Assembly (NCBI GenBank): GCA_039923455.1
Contig: JBDTCS010000135.1
Coordinates: 1 to 64,000 of the forward strand
Source: JBDTCS01 sp039923455
Lineage (GTDB): Bacteria; Bacteroidota; Ignavibacteria; Palsa-1295
Direction of reading: 5' to 3'
Length of the DNA stretch: 64,000 bases
The notes under the pieces are model-generated. The model made no database searches. It had not been told where the DNA came from and saw nothing but the letters and a program-made list of their open reading frames with translations. A program made the position numbers and the translations under genes. How positions within the stretch are numbered: position 1 is the stretch's first letter; every line of letters starts with the position of its first letter. Shown here one piece after another: positions 47,201 through 55,020 of this stretch.

Positions 47201-49247
47201 AATCTGGATTGATGGCGCGGGCGTTGCTTCGCCATTCCCGGCGGTATTCAATTGGAGTTCGAAAGTTAGTCCGACCGGTGCGCTACCATATCTGATACCA
47301 AAACTTGGTGCCGATACGTTGCTCGTTTCGTTCTGCCCGAACATCCCTGCCATTCTGGCGAACACGCTTACGAATGCGACGTTGCACATCAAAGCCAGCA
47401 AGCCCGGATGGTCGCAAACGTTTACGACCGTTCTGAGTGGCCGACGTGAATTAAATTTCCAGCCGAGTAAAGTGCTCGCAAGCTTCCCTGCAACGCGTGT
47501 GGATACGAGTGCTGCACCGATCAACGTAGATATTTCGGTACCGGATGCATTCGTGAATCCGAGTGGGGATAGTGTGATCATTGACGCGATTTCGTTTGCG
47601 CCCGACCAGAAGGTTTTCTCGGCCGTTGCAGCCAATGGTGCACCGTTGCCTTGGATCATTCATCGCAATCAAAAATTCTCGATCAAAGTCAGCTTCTTCC
47701 CGAGAGCTCCGAAAGATTATGTAGCACGCTTGCTCCTGCACACGATCTTCCCATGCGTCGGGTATGATACATCGATCTTGTGTAAAGGTACAGGTTTTGC
47801 GCCTGCCTTCGGTTTGCAGATGGCCTTCGATACTTCGATTGTCGGGAAAGATACGATTCATCTGACCACCTGCGACACGCTCACGCTACCAATCATGATC
47901 AGCCGTGCGATACCGCAGAGCATTATTGATATTCTCTTCCGCTTGCAGTACGATACCACATCGCTCAAGTTCTTAGATATCGTTTCACAGTTTACAACCG
48001 ATGCGACGGTAAATGACTCATCGGGCAATGCGCTCGCGAAGCTGAAGAATGCGCGGAACGTACAAGCCGGAGTAGTCGCTACGTTGAGATTCATCGTACG
48101 TGGAACAGCGCGCGGATTCCCAATCATTCTTGATAATATTTTCTTCGATAGCGATTCGCTCGTATTCTTTAAGATCGTTGCAGGCCTCGATAAAGGCTAT
48201 ATTCGGATCGATGATCCGATGATCACGATCACCCAAAAAACGAGCTTTGATACCGTGAATGCTCGCTCATGCGACGACCGAATTGTGATCGTTCGGAATC
48301 CCGGATTGATACCCGTCCGTTTCGATTCGCTTTCCGGATTGCCGAAGTGGCATACCGTTACGAAGAGCAGCAAGCCATACCCGACCATTTTGCAGCCGGG
48401 AGATTCTATCGTGCTTACTGTGACGTTCTGCCCACGCAGCCAAGTGACGTTCGATACTTCGATGCTCGCTGTCTCGAATCAGCCGTGCCCGATCGCAGAT
48501 AGCGGCGCGTTGCATAGCTTCGGATATGCTGCACCATTCCCGTTCACACTCTCGATTGGCGGAGTTGTTACGACGGTCGATTCTGTACGCGGGCAAATTG
48601 CGGACACGGTGTATGTACCGATTTTGATTGATCGCGATTTCCCACTTTCGCCGATCGACATGAACTATAGCTTGCAATACAACAGGCGCTCGCTCGAATA
48701 TATGAGTGTTGCCTCGAAGTATGCGAAGGCAACCGTCACGCAATTGCCAGGGGGGATCTCGATCAAACTTCCCGGTTCAACCAACGTGAAGAAGGGCGAG
48801 ATTGCGAGAGTGAAATTTGTGATCGCTGTGCCGGATAGCATTCTGACACTGATGATCCTTTCGCCTGATCCGTTCACAAGTGACTCCGACCTTTGGCTGA
48901 CACCAAAGCCTGCCGGAGATACTACGATGGTTCGCGTCGACAAGAAGTGCAACATTACGCGACTCGTATTTACGACAGGAATTAACACGCTCTCCGTACC
49001 GGTGCCCAATCCATCGACGAATCGCGTTCGGATTGACGTGGAATTTGTCGAAGACGCGAATGCAACGCTCAAGATATTCGATGCGACGGGACGCGAAGTC
49101 TATCGACCGCTTTCGGGTGATGTGCTAATGAAGGGCGGAAAATATTCTGTTGATCTGGATGTTTCACGCTTCTCACCCGGCGCCTATTTCTATCGGATTG
49201 AAGCAGGAACGTACCGTGAGACGAAACGTATGTTAATACTTCGCTAA
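44226..49247 (+). CDS. Giant surface protein: LamG domain, choice-of-anchor D modules, two cohesin-like modules, T9SS sorting domain
   Basis: 1673 residues from GTG 44226 (GTG 44247 is an alternative); the signal peptide is at about residues 37-56 (SFAFCLITVLSCFASSANAQ). Residues about 60-265 form a LamG/concanavalin-like domain (TAMTFECWVRPELQPG, GWVHIAAVWDG, IYVDGVLLINAT, GKLDEIRLWRRALSQPEV). About eight Ig-like choice-of-anchor D/ASH modules follow (DSMNFGRVCPG, NILFGNVTIGKFKQITVTVT, FINYGLIKPCDCVTRVIPL). Two cohesin-like modules are at about 1195-1320 and 1436-1565 (TLPIMISRAIPQSIIDILFR; VPILIDRDFPLSPIDMNYS). The end (PVPNPSTNRVRIDVE ... IFDATGREVYRP ... PGAYFYRIEAG) is a T9SS sorting domain. 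Adhesion or surface-layer roles are inference. Confidence 0.85.
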   Translation: MCEKRKEVNLIFVPTIPISQRTRGVRRSFSQRGHSLRSFAFCLITVLSCFASSANAQFPAPCDKDKSCIGNALTIRATSGKAAQYVDIDTSAVLRSLDTAMTFECWVRPELQPGKRQFIGGLWGPNKDNNDQWVLYIQDNQIVFALSADASFKGDVDNTIATANVADLYTRGWVHIAAVWDGVTTVARIYVDGVLLINATNSLFPITHLHPIESKTLSMQLASCNALYDDTVRFRTFKGKLDEIRLWRRALSQPEVLCQRYLSLNGNEPGLIMYFRCNEPGNTQFMCDAAGNFIGRMRSGAFCDTSNRVLPVTFAAVPASVTGNLACTVDTTLSFTVIDTAFCGDRVNIGVFGGNSALFTVSPTTAVLQQNVPFTFTVQLHATLIGPISTDLYVYNQNRCNAQIRIPIRYNRSTELSYSKGSLNLDTLYVGCIQETSREDTVTICNVSNRAVTISKAIFDSLRYSYHPAAPSGPLPQVLPPGACWKIVVHMDVLDSSKTLYDTLRIVSDDRCPGSGAIPIFGRSQEVIALLAPNGKTHVDSMNFGRVCPGFISNVQLYQYRGLVPDTVHIDSITYSTFQFFGAGFQFPLKLAPKNAYTPTYIRFKPDKPGPFTGEMTLYSSYRGCSIVKHIQLAGVGISVDVGFDQPNILFGNVTIGKFKQITVTVTNHGKDSRPMSTYLKVGDVFAIVAGKSFTINPGETKSITVEFRPRELKTYPDTLCLFDQGCYQSVCIPITGTGVFDQLSFTPPFLRMDNVIGCKCQTDTVIVENISSGSVTITSDNLNDPSGKLKMISGSYAGSFAAGRKLQYIVQYCPNDLNQDRADDAYIDIKLSDGQIYQVLIRATSVAPKLYVTPLTTFNIVEVGWQKRDSILVENESAVPLHVTSVSVPPGYVVIQTFPPLPTTLNPRDTLWVEVEFRPLAETSYDGPITLSLDDPCSLSYSGVITGRGQIVRLEVAMSFINYGLIKPCDCVTRVIPLPNYSNTLPISIDSIWIDGAGVASPFPAVFNWSSKVSPTGALPYLIPKLGADTLLVSFCPNIPAILANTLTNATLHIKASKPGWSQTFTTVLSGRRELNFQPSKVLASFPATRVDTSAAPINVDISVPDAFVNPSGDSVIIDAISFAPDQKVFSAVAANGAPLPWIIHRNQKFSIKVSFFPRAPKDYVARLLLHTIFPCVGYDTSILCKGTGFAPAFGLQMAFDTSIVGKDTIHLTTCDTLTLPIMISRAIPQSIIDILFRLQYDTTSLKFLDIVSQFTTDATVNDSSGNALAKLKNARNVQAGVVATLRFIVRGTARGFPIILDNIFFDSDSLVFFKIVAGLDKGYIRIDDPMITITQKTSFDTVNARSCDDRIVIVRNPGLIPVRFDSLSGLPKWHTVTKSSKPYPTILQPGDSIVLTVTFCPRSQVTFDTSMLAVSNQPCPIADSGALHSFGYAAPFPFTLSIGGVVTTVDSVRGQIADTVYVPILIDRDFPLSPIDMNYSLQYNRRSLEYMSVASKYAKATVTQLPGGISIKLPGSTNVKKGEIARVKFVIAVPDSILTLMILSPDPFTSDSDLWLTPKPAGDTTMVRVDKKCNITRLVFTTGINTLSVPVPNPSTNRVRIDVEFVEDANATLKIFDATGREVYRPLSGDVLMKGGKYSVDLDVSRFSPGAYFYRIEAGTYRETKRMLILR

Positions 49248-49274
49248 ATAAATTTTGGGAGCGTTCACTACCGA

Positions 49275-51380
49275 TTGATGACCGATCAAAAAAAGAGACG
49301 GGTATTTTGTGGATGGCCGTTCACCATACGTGTGATCGACTTTTTCGCCGTGTTCATGTTCTTTGCAATCGGCGGTTTCGGTTCAGGCAATTTTGTGAGT
49401 CGAGCGAGTGCACAGGGGCTGAATGCTGTTGATCCGGTGGTCGTAGAACCAAGCCATCCGTTTCATCTCGGTCTCTACGGTGGTTATGCAATCAACTTTC
49501 ATAGAACGCAAGCCGATATTTTTGTCGATTGTCCGGAGTGTGGGCAGTTTAGTCAAGGGACAGGAAGTGGTTTTGCGTTAGGTCTCTTCGGTGAATTGCC
49601 CGTGCTGACGGAAGGTGTTCAAGCCTATCTCGGAATTAATTACGCGCAACGTGGTGGCACGTTCGGTGAAGTGAATACGGGTGGATTACCCATTCTCGAT
49701 CCACAGACAAGTCAGTATGTGACGTTAACACGCAAACACTCTTCGTCGGCCAATCTCGGGTATGTTGTGATCGATCTGGGGCTCAGCTATCGTCCCTTCA
49801 TATCGTTTCCGATATACATACGCGGTGCGCTCAATTACAATCCGGCGCTCGGTGCTTCTTCGAGTTATCATGAAACCGAAGAAATTATCTCTCCACAAGG
49901 TGTGCTCTATCCGGAGAATAATCAAAGGACTCGTGACGTTGCGAGCGGAATCATCACGGGTGTTACTTCTCCATTTGGAATCGCTGGGACGTTAGGCTAT
50001 CCACTGCCGGTCGGACACAATATTACGGCATCCCCCGAAATAAGTTACTATCAGCCACTGAGCAGTGTGGTCGCTTCGAGTCACTGGAAAGTGTCGGCCT
50101 TGCAGTTGGGTGTAGCGCTTCGGTACCACGCTGGTGAGCCCGAGCCTTTGCCACCACCGGCTCCACCACCTCCTGCACCGCCTGAAGTCCCGAAGCCACT
50201 TCCACCGGTGATTTCGCTTGCCACTTTGGCCGGACAAAAGATCGATATTCTCGAAACAATCGTCACCGAGACATTCCCGATCTTGCCTTACGTTTTTTAT
50301 GATAGTGCATCGAGTGCGCTACCGGCACGATACGTCCAGATTCCGGCAAAGGACACGCGGAATTTCGCGGAGAGTGATCTACCGCATCAGTCACTCGATG
50401 CGTATCATCAGATATTAAATGTTGTCGGTAGCCGAATGTTGGCTGACGAAAAAGCGGACCTTACGTTACGCGGTACTACAGACGGAAAAGAGACCGTGGG
50501 TGATGAAGAGTCTAAAAAGCTCGCAATCGCTCGTGCACAGAGCATCAAGGATTATCTCGTTACTAACTGGGCGATCGCTCCGGAACGCATCACAGTCGAG
50601 AGCGGCGGAGCTCCAACATTTCCCTCTACCGAAGAATATCCGGAAGGAATTGCAGAAAATAGACGCGTTGAACTTTCATCGAACAATGATGAATTGCTTC
50701 GACCAATTTTGCATGAGCGCTTCAAGCAGCATGTGATTCATCCTGCACGGATTCCGCTCACAACAACGATGCAAGAGCCCGCTCGTGCGGATCATTGGAA
50801 GCTCACGGCTTACGCAAAGGGCAAGCCGGTGTGGCAGCAAGAGGGTGCTGGCGCACCACCAACGAGCATTCCGTGGGAGCTTGATCAGAAGAGTGCGACA
50901 AATATTGCCGAGCAGATCATGGGACGTGACTCACTTACCTGCGAACTTACAGTAACTGCAAAAGACGGACTGACATCCGTTTCACGCGTGAAGCTTGCAG
51001 GAGAAAAATCGGTGAATCCGTTCGAGCTTAGTCGGTTGAGTTTGATCGTGTTCGATTTTGACAAGTTCGAAATCACCGAGCAGAATCGAAGAATGATCTC
51101 GCATTTTGTCTCGCACTCTATTCTGCCTTCGTCACAATCCACGATTGTCGGCTCGACCGATAACCTCGGTGAGGCCAGGCACAATCAACAGCTTTCCGAA
51201 GGCCGCGCGTTTGCCGTTCGTGATCTAATACTCCAAGAGCGTAGTGATACAAAGATCGTCAGCACGGATGGCGTTGGAGCTTCCCGTCAGCTATATAGCA
51301 ACGATGCTCCTGAGGGACGCTATTATTGCAGAACGGTGACCGTCGAAGTGCAAACACCGCTCGAAGATGTTGTGCACTAA
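49275..51380 (+). CDS. OmpA-family outer-membrane protein with N-terminal barrel and two OmpA-like regions
   Basis: 701 residues: a long signal sequence (cleavage near SRASAQG, about 47); a predicted outer-membrane beta-barrel (about 55-285, SNPHPF-like start, LGLYGGYAINFHRTQADI); a Pro-rich hinge of about 25 residues (PLPPPAPPPPAPPEVPKP, about 288-312); and an OmpA-like peptidoglycan-binding region (about 395-475: LRGTTDG, KLAIARAQSIKDYLV, NRRVELSS). A second OmpA-like region follows at about 585-690 (IVFDFDKFEITEQNRRMI, STDNLGEARHNQQLSEGRA). It probably anchors the outer membrane to the wall. It lies 27 bp after the giant surface-protein gene, so the two are probably co-transcribed. Confidence 0.85.
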   Translation: MMTDQKKRRVFCGWPFTIRVIDFFAVFMFFAIGGFGSGNFVSRASAQGLNAVDPVVVEPSHPFHLGLYGGYAINFHRTQADIFVDCPECGQFSQGTGSGFALGLFGELPVLTEGVQAYLGINYAQRGGTFGEVNTGGLPILDPQTSQYVTLTRKHSSSANLGYVVIDLGLSYRPFISFPIYIRGALNYNPALGASSSYHETEEIISPQGVLYPENNQRTRDVASGIITGVTSPFGIAGTLGYPLPVGHNITASPEISYYQPLSSVVASSHWKVSALQLGVALRYHAGEPEPLPPPAPPPPAPPEVPKPLPPVISLATLAGQKIDILETIVTETFPILPYVFYDSASSALPARYVQIPAKDTRNFAESDLPHQSLDAYHQILNVVGSRMLADEKADLTLRGTTDGKETVGDEESKKLAIARAQSIKDYLVTNWAIAPERITVESGGAPTFPSTEEYPEGIAENRRVELSSNNDELLRPILHERFKQHVIHPARIPLTTTMQEPARADHWKLTAYAKGKPVWQQEGAGAPPTSIPWELDQKSATNIAEQIMGRDSLTCELTVTAKDGLTSVSRVKLAGEKSVNPFELSRLSLIVFDFDKFEITEQNRRMISHFVSHSILPSSQSTIVGSTDNLGEARHNQQLSEGRAFAVRDLILQERSDTKIVSTDGVGASRQLYSNDAPEGRYYCRTVTVEVQTPLEDVVH

Positions 51381-51395
51381 ACACTGGATAGAGTA

Positions 51396-51920
51396 TTAGA
51401 AAAGTGCTAGCGAATTTTCTTTGCGTGGTCGTGCGGAAATCTTTTGTACGATCACGTTAGCGAGTGCCCAGATTCCAAGCTCATCTTGTTCGTGGAATCT
51501 ATCAAGATCGGGGCTATCGAGATCAAGCACTCCGAAGAGCGTACCATTCGGTAGTACGAGCGGTAAAACGATTTCCGATTGCGAACCTGCGTCGCAGGCG
51601 ATATGCCCAGGGAAAGCATTCACATCGGGCACACGAATTGTTTTTTGATCCCTGGCAGCCGTTCCACAAACACCTTTGCCGATCTCGATCATCGTGCACG
51701 CTGGCTTTCCTCCGAAGGGACCAAGCACCAGTCTGGTGCCATCGAACAAATAAAAGCCGGACCAATTTAGCCGCTCGATCTCCGTGAAAATAAAAGCGGC
51801 TGCATTCGAAAGCGTGGTGATGACTGGCTCGTCCGCATCGAGGAGTGACTCGAGTTCATTGCGAAGTGAACTCCACTTTTCTGTCTCAGAAAGTTCTGAG
51901 TGATCGGTTGAATGAAACAT
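51396..51920 (-). CDS. msrC: Free methionine-(R)-sulfoxide reductase (GAF domain)
   Basis: 174 residues from ATG 51920; a longer frame to 52025 adds 35 residues without family similarity. It reduces free L-methionine-(R)-sulfoxide in the cytoplasm. The fRMsr GAF signature is complete: GPFGGKPACTMIEIGKGVCG and FPGHIACDAGSQSEIVLPL. The three redox cysteines are at C75, C85 and C109, with the same 10 and 24 residue spacing as in the yeast enzyme. It is convergent with the OmpA gene, 15 bp away. Other GAF-domain functions are unlikely given the conserved cysteine set. Confidence 0.93.
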   Translation of the reverse strand: MFHSTDHSELSETEKWSSLRNELESLLDADEPVITTLSNAAAFIFTEIERLNWSGFYLFDGTRLVLGPFGGKPACTMIEIGKGVCGTAARDQKTIRVPDVNAFPGHIACDAGSQSEIVLPLVLPNGTLFGVLDLDSPDLDRFHEQDELGIWALANVIVQKISARPRKENSLALF

Positions 51921-52047
51921 TGCAGGCCGTAAGCGTAAATAACGTGAACGTAAATGGGTTCGAGAACCCGCGATCCCGTTAGTTGGGTCCTTCCGCAGGT
52001 GTCGTTTTGGAACCCAATTCGGCATTCGAACAGTTCAGCTTTACTGT

Positions 52048-52524
52048 ATGATCAAGCTATTTCGTAATATGTCGACCGGTGGGATGCCGCAAGCAACGCT
52101 TGTGGAGCGCGCACTCGCCTACATTTTACGAGGGTTGACGCTTACGATCATCTTCATCTGCTTGATGGATGCGATCAACGTGGATGTGATCTTTGCTGCC
52201 GTTTCGGGCAATATGCGCTATCAGGATAATCCTGCGATTACCGATTCGCAGTTTGATACCGGTAGCGCGACGCAAGCCTACATCAATATTTTTGCCCAGG
52301 CCGCGCCGATCAATCATCTTCCGGCCTCGAAGATTGCAATCACCTACAAGTTTCTCGGCACAACGATCTACGAAGATGTCGATAGCCCTACCGTTCTCGA
52401 TGGTGGCTCGACTGTTTCGCTGATCTATTGTATTCGCGCATACAAAGGTGATGCTGCAAATAGTTACGCCCACGTGCGTCCCACACTCGATCGCACGATA
52501 AGCTTCCTCCGCATTCTGATATAG
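52048..52524 (+). CDS. Small membrane-anchored hypothetical protein
   Basis: 158 residues with one or two hydrophobic segments near the N-terminus (about 26-50: AYILRGLTLTIIFICLMDAI) and a beta-rich remainder (INIFAQAAPINHLPASKIAI, YKFLGTTIYEDV). No family is recognised. The gene stands alone, divergent from msrC and about 130 bp upstream of the efflux operon on the same strand. Its codon use looks like that of the neighbours, so it is probably a real gene. Confidence 0.6.
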   Translation: MIKLFRNMSTGGMPQATLVERALAYILRGLTLTIIFICLMDAINVDVIFAAVSGNMRYQDNPAITDSQFDTGSATQAYINIFAQAAPINHLPASKIAITYKFLGTTIYEDVDSPTVLDGGSTVSLIYCIRAYKGDAANSYAHVRPTLDRTISFLRILI

Positions 52525-52657
52525 CCCTCAGCGCTTCCAACATACCATTCTGATCGTCTTGATCGCACAACTACCCAAAGTAGTGGTGTGACGCAAAGCA
52601 CGTTCCGAACAATTCGTAGTATTTGGGATTCGCTAATTTTGGCTATATCAAACTTCT

Positions 52658-53971
52658 ATGCTATTCAGACGAATACATTTTAAAAAGCGTTTTTGGCATG
52701 CCGCGCTTCTTGCTGCCGCAATGCTATCGACACTATGGACTCAGCGATCGGAAGCGCAGGAAAACCCGAACGGGGTTGCCACGATCACGATGCACTCGGC
52801 AGTTGTCGAAGCATTAGAGCACAATCCAACACTTGGTGCACTACGCTTCGAACCCAAGGCCGCACGTGCGGATGAAGTCACAGCAGGCCTTCGCCCAAAC
52901 CCAACTGCGACGGTGAATGCCGATTTGCTGCCAAGTGATGGGCTCTCCAGCAAGGACAAAAACTATGGCATATCGCTCAGCTTTCCATTCGAACTCGGCG
53001 GAAAGCGAGATGCCCGTTTGGCTTTTGCAAGGGAAGGGAGTTCACTCGCGGATCTGCAATACGCGGATGCACTACGACAAACGACGCTTGCAGTGCGCCT
53101 AAGTTATATCGACTTCGCAAGCACGCGAGCGCGAGCGCTTGCGACACAAGAGAATCTTGGTCTCCTCGATTCGCTCGTCATCATCAGCAAGGCGCGCGTA
53201 GCAGGAAAGGATATTGCTCAAGTTGAACTCACACGTACGGAAGTCGAGCGAGAAAAATTTGCACTCGAAAGTGCGAAGGCAATGGAAGATCATCGTGCAG
53301 CGAGAACCTCTCTTTTTGCTTTACTCGGACGTCCGGCCGGCCAGGTAATTCAATTGCCCGATACGACACTATTTATTGCTGTCGCGGCTATCTCAAAACG
53401 TGAGTTGCCATCACTCGACTCACTTATTGCGACCGCAAGTAGCGCAAGAACTGACATTCAGGCGTTGGAAGCTAACGAGCAATTAGCGGCAGCAAATGCA
53501 GACTTGCAACGGTCGCTCGCTTCGATCGATCTCTCGATCTCGCTTGACTACATGCGTTCACAATCGATTACCTACTACGGCACAACGCTTTCCTTCCCGT
53601 TACCGCTCTTCAATCGGAATCAGGGCGAGATCGAGAAAGCAAGTATCCGACAAGAGCAAGTGAAGCAGCAAACATTCGCTGCGCTCGCACAGCTTCGTGC
53701 CGATGTAACGAACGCTTGGTTCGACGCTAAGAATAAACAGCACACACTCCGAACGCTTGTCGAGAGTGTTCTGCAAAAGTCGTTCGACGTTCGATCGGCG
53801 ATTGAATATTCCTATCGCAGGGGCGGCACATCGCTGATCGATTTTCTCGATGCAGCCCGCACATACAACGAGCTCCGGCAATCTTATGTCGATGCACTCG
53901 GTGACTACGCAAAAAGTTTGGTAACTCTCAACGCAATTATCGGAAAGGATATTTTCAATGAAATTCAATAA
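52658..53971 (+). CDS. TolC/CzcC-type outer-membrane efflux protein
   Basis: 437 residues with a signal peptide (about 1-33, ALLAAAMLSTLW...SEAQ) and the long coiled-coil hairpins of outer-membrane efflux proteins (HSAVVEALEHNPTLGALRFE; VKQQTFAALAQLRADVTNAW). RRGGTSLIDFLDAARTYNEL near the end is typical of the CzcC/CusC group. It forms the outer-membrane duct of the tripartite exporter with the two genes that follow. Its stop overlaps the start of the adaptor gene by 14 bp, indicating translational coupling. Confidence 0.92.
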   Translation: MLFRRIHFKKRFWHAALLAAAMLSTLWTQRSEAQENPNGVATITMHSAVVEALEHNPTLGALRFEPKAARADEVTAGLRPNPTATVNADLLPSDGLSSKDKNYGISLSFPFELGGKRDARLAFAREGSSLADLQYADALRQTTLAVRLSYIDFASTRARALATQENLGLLDSLVIISKARVAGKDIAQVELTRTEVEREKFALESAKAMEDHRAARTSLFALLGRPAGQVIQLPDTTLFIAVAAISKRELPSLDSLIATASSARTDIQALEANEQLAAANADLQRSLASIDLSISLDYMRSQSITYYGTTLSFPLPLFNRNQGEIEKASIRQEQVKQQTFAALAQLRADVTNAWFDAKNKQHTLRTLVESVLQKSFDVRSAIEYSYRRGGTSLIDFLDAARTYNELRQSYVDALGDYAKSLVTLNAIIGKDIFNEIQ

Positions 53972-54989
53972 ATCATTCCTCACACAAGCTCGTAAACAAC
54001 GAGTGAGTCTAAGTTTAATTGTAGTGTTGTTCGGCACATTCGGACTGCACTCGTGCACAACCACAGAACATCCGAACGAAAAGAGCACGGTCGATACTGG
54101 TGCGGCCTCCAGAATTCGACCCATCGTTTCGGCTAATGGCGAGAAGATCACTTTCTCGGAAGGAGATTCATCCCGCAAGGTCTTGACCCTCGGCAAAGCG
54201 GAATTTAAGAATGTCTCGATCACGACTACCGCTCCTGCTCGAATTATTCTCACTACGGTCTCGACGCCCGGCTCGAAGATTAGTGTGCCGGTTTTCGAGA
54301 CATCCGATCTAACGCAACTTTTCACAGACTACACACGCGCCAAACACGACCTTGGCCGAGCAACAAGAGAGCTCGAACGCTTGCGTGATCTTTTTGCGCA
54401 TAATGCGGTCGCCGGCAAAGACGTCACACAGGCCGAGAGCGATCAACTATCCGCACAAGTCACTCTGACGGGTCTTGAGTCACGATTGCTTACAGCCGGG
54501 CTCTCAGCGAATGAACTGGAGCATTTGCGTCCGGATATTTCGCTCTTACTCGCCAATGTTCCGGAGTCCGAGATTACCAGTGTACAGATGGGCGAGGATG
54601 CACAGATCGAATTCGATTCGTTTCGTGGCGAGATTATGCACGGTCGTGTGCTCGATATCGGTCACGCCGTCGATCCGACTACTCGCACGTTCAATGTGCG
54701 AATCGAGCTTGCCAACAAGGTCAAGATGCTGCGCCCAGGCATGTTCGCACGTGCTTCGTTCGGTGTGGATGTGTTGCGCAGATTTGTGGTGCCACAATCT
54801 GCTGTCGTCTCTGTGCAAGGGAAGTCTTTCGTGTTTGTAACGACGGATGGAAAAAGCTTCGAACGCCGAGAAGTCACACTCGGTCAACAATCCAAAAGCG
54901 ATTTCATCATCATGAGTGGCCTGGCCGAAGGTGAATCGGTGGTGACAGAAGGTGCAGTCCTGCTCAAAGGTCTGAGCTTCGGATCATAA
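53958..54989 (+). CDS. RND efflux periplasmic adaptor (membrane-fusion protein), apparently lacking the lipoyl domain
   Basis: 343 residues with a lipoprotein-like signal ending GLHSC (Cys at about 33). The alpha-hairpin (about 115-180, LTQLFTDYTRAKHDLGRATR, ELERLRDLFAHNAVAGKDVT) and the beta-barrel/membrane-proximal domains (PESEITSVQMGEDAQIEF, DPTTRTFNVRIELANK, MLRPGMFARASF, VPQSAVV) are clear. Both halves of the usual lipoyl domain are missing: the sequence runs from ISVPVFETSDL straight into the hairpin, without a GxVxxLxVxxGdxVkkGQ segment, and from ELEHLRPDI straight into SLLLANVPESEI. The gene overlaps the TolC-like gene by 14 bp and precedes the RND pump gene by 31 bp. Confidence 0.87.
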   Translation: MKFNKSFLTQARKQRVSLSLIVVLFGTFGLHSCTTTEHPNEKSTVDTGAASRIRPIVSANGEKITFSEGDSSRKVLTLGKAEFKNVSITTTAPARIILTTVSTPGSKISVPVFETSDLTQLFTDYTRAKHDLGRATRELERLRDLFAHNAVAGKDVTQAESDQLSAQVTLTGLESRLLTAGLSANELEHLRPDISLLLANVPESEITSVQMGEDAQIEFDSFRGEIMHGRVLDIGHAVDPTTRTFNVRIELANKVKMLRPGMFARASFGVDVLRRFVVPQSAVVSVQGKSFVFVTTDGKSFERREVTLGQQSKSDFIIMSGLAEGESVVTEGAVLLKGLSFGS

Positions 54990-55007
54990 CAATCTCAATG
55001 TAAAGAC

Positions 55008-55014
55008 AAGGAGA
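55008..55014 (+). promoter_or_regulatory. Strong Shine-Dalgarno sequence of the RND pump gene
   Basis: AAGGAGA lies 6 bp before ATG 55021. Most genes in this window have no recognisable Shine-Dalgarno sequence, as is common in Bacteroidota, so this site stands out and supports the chosen start. Confidence 0.7.
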
Positions 55015-55020
55015 AAAATT

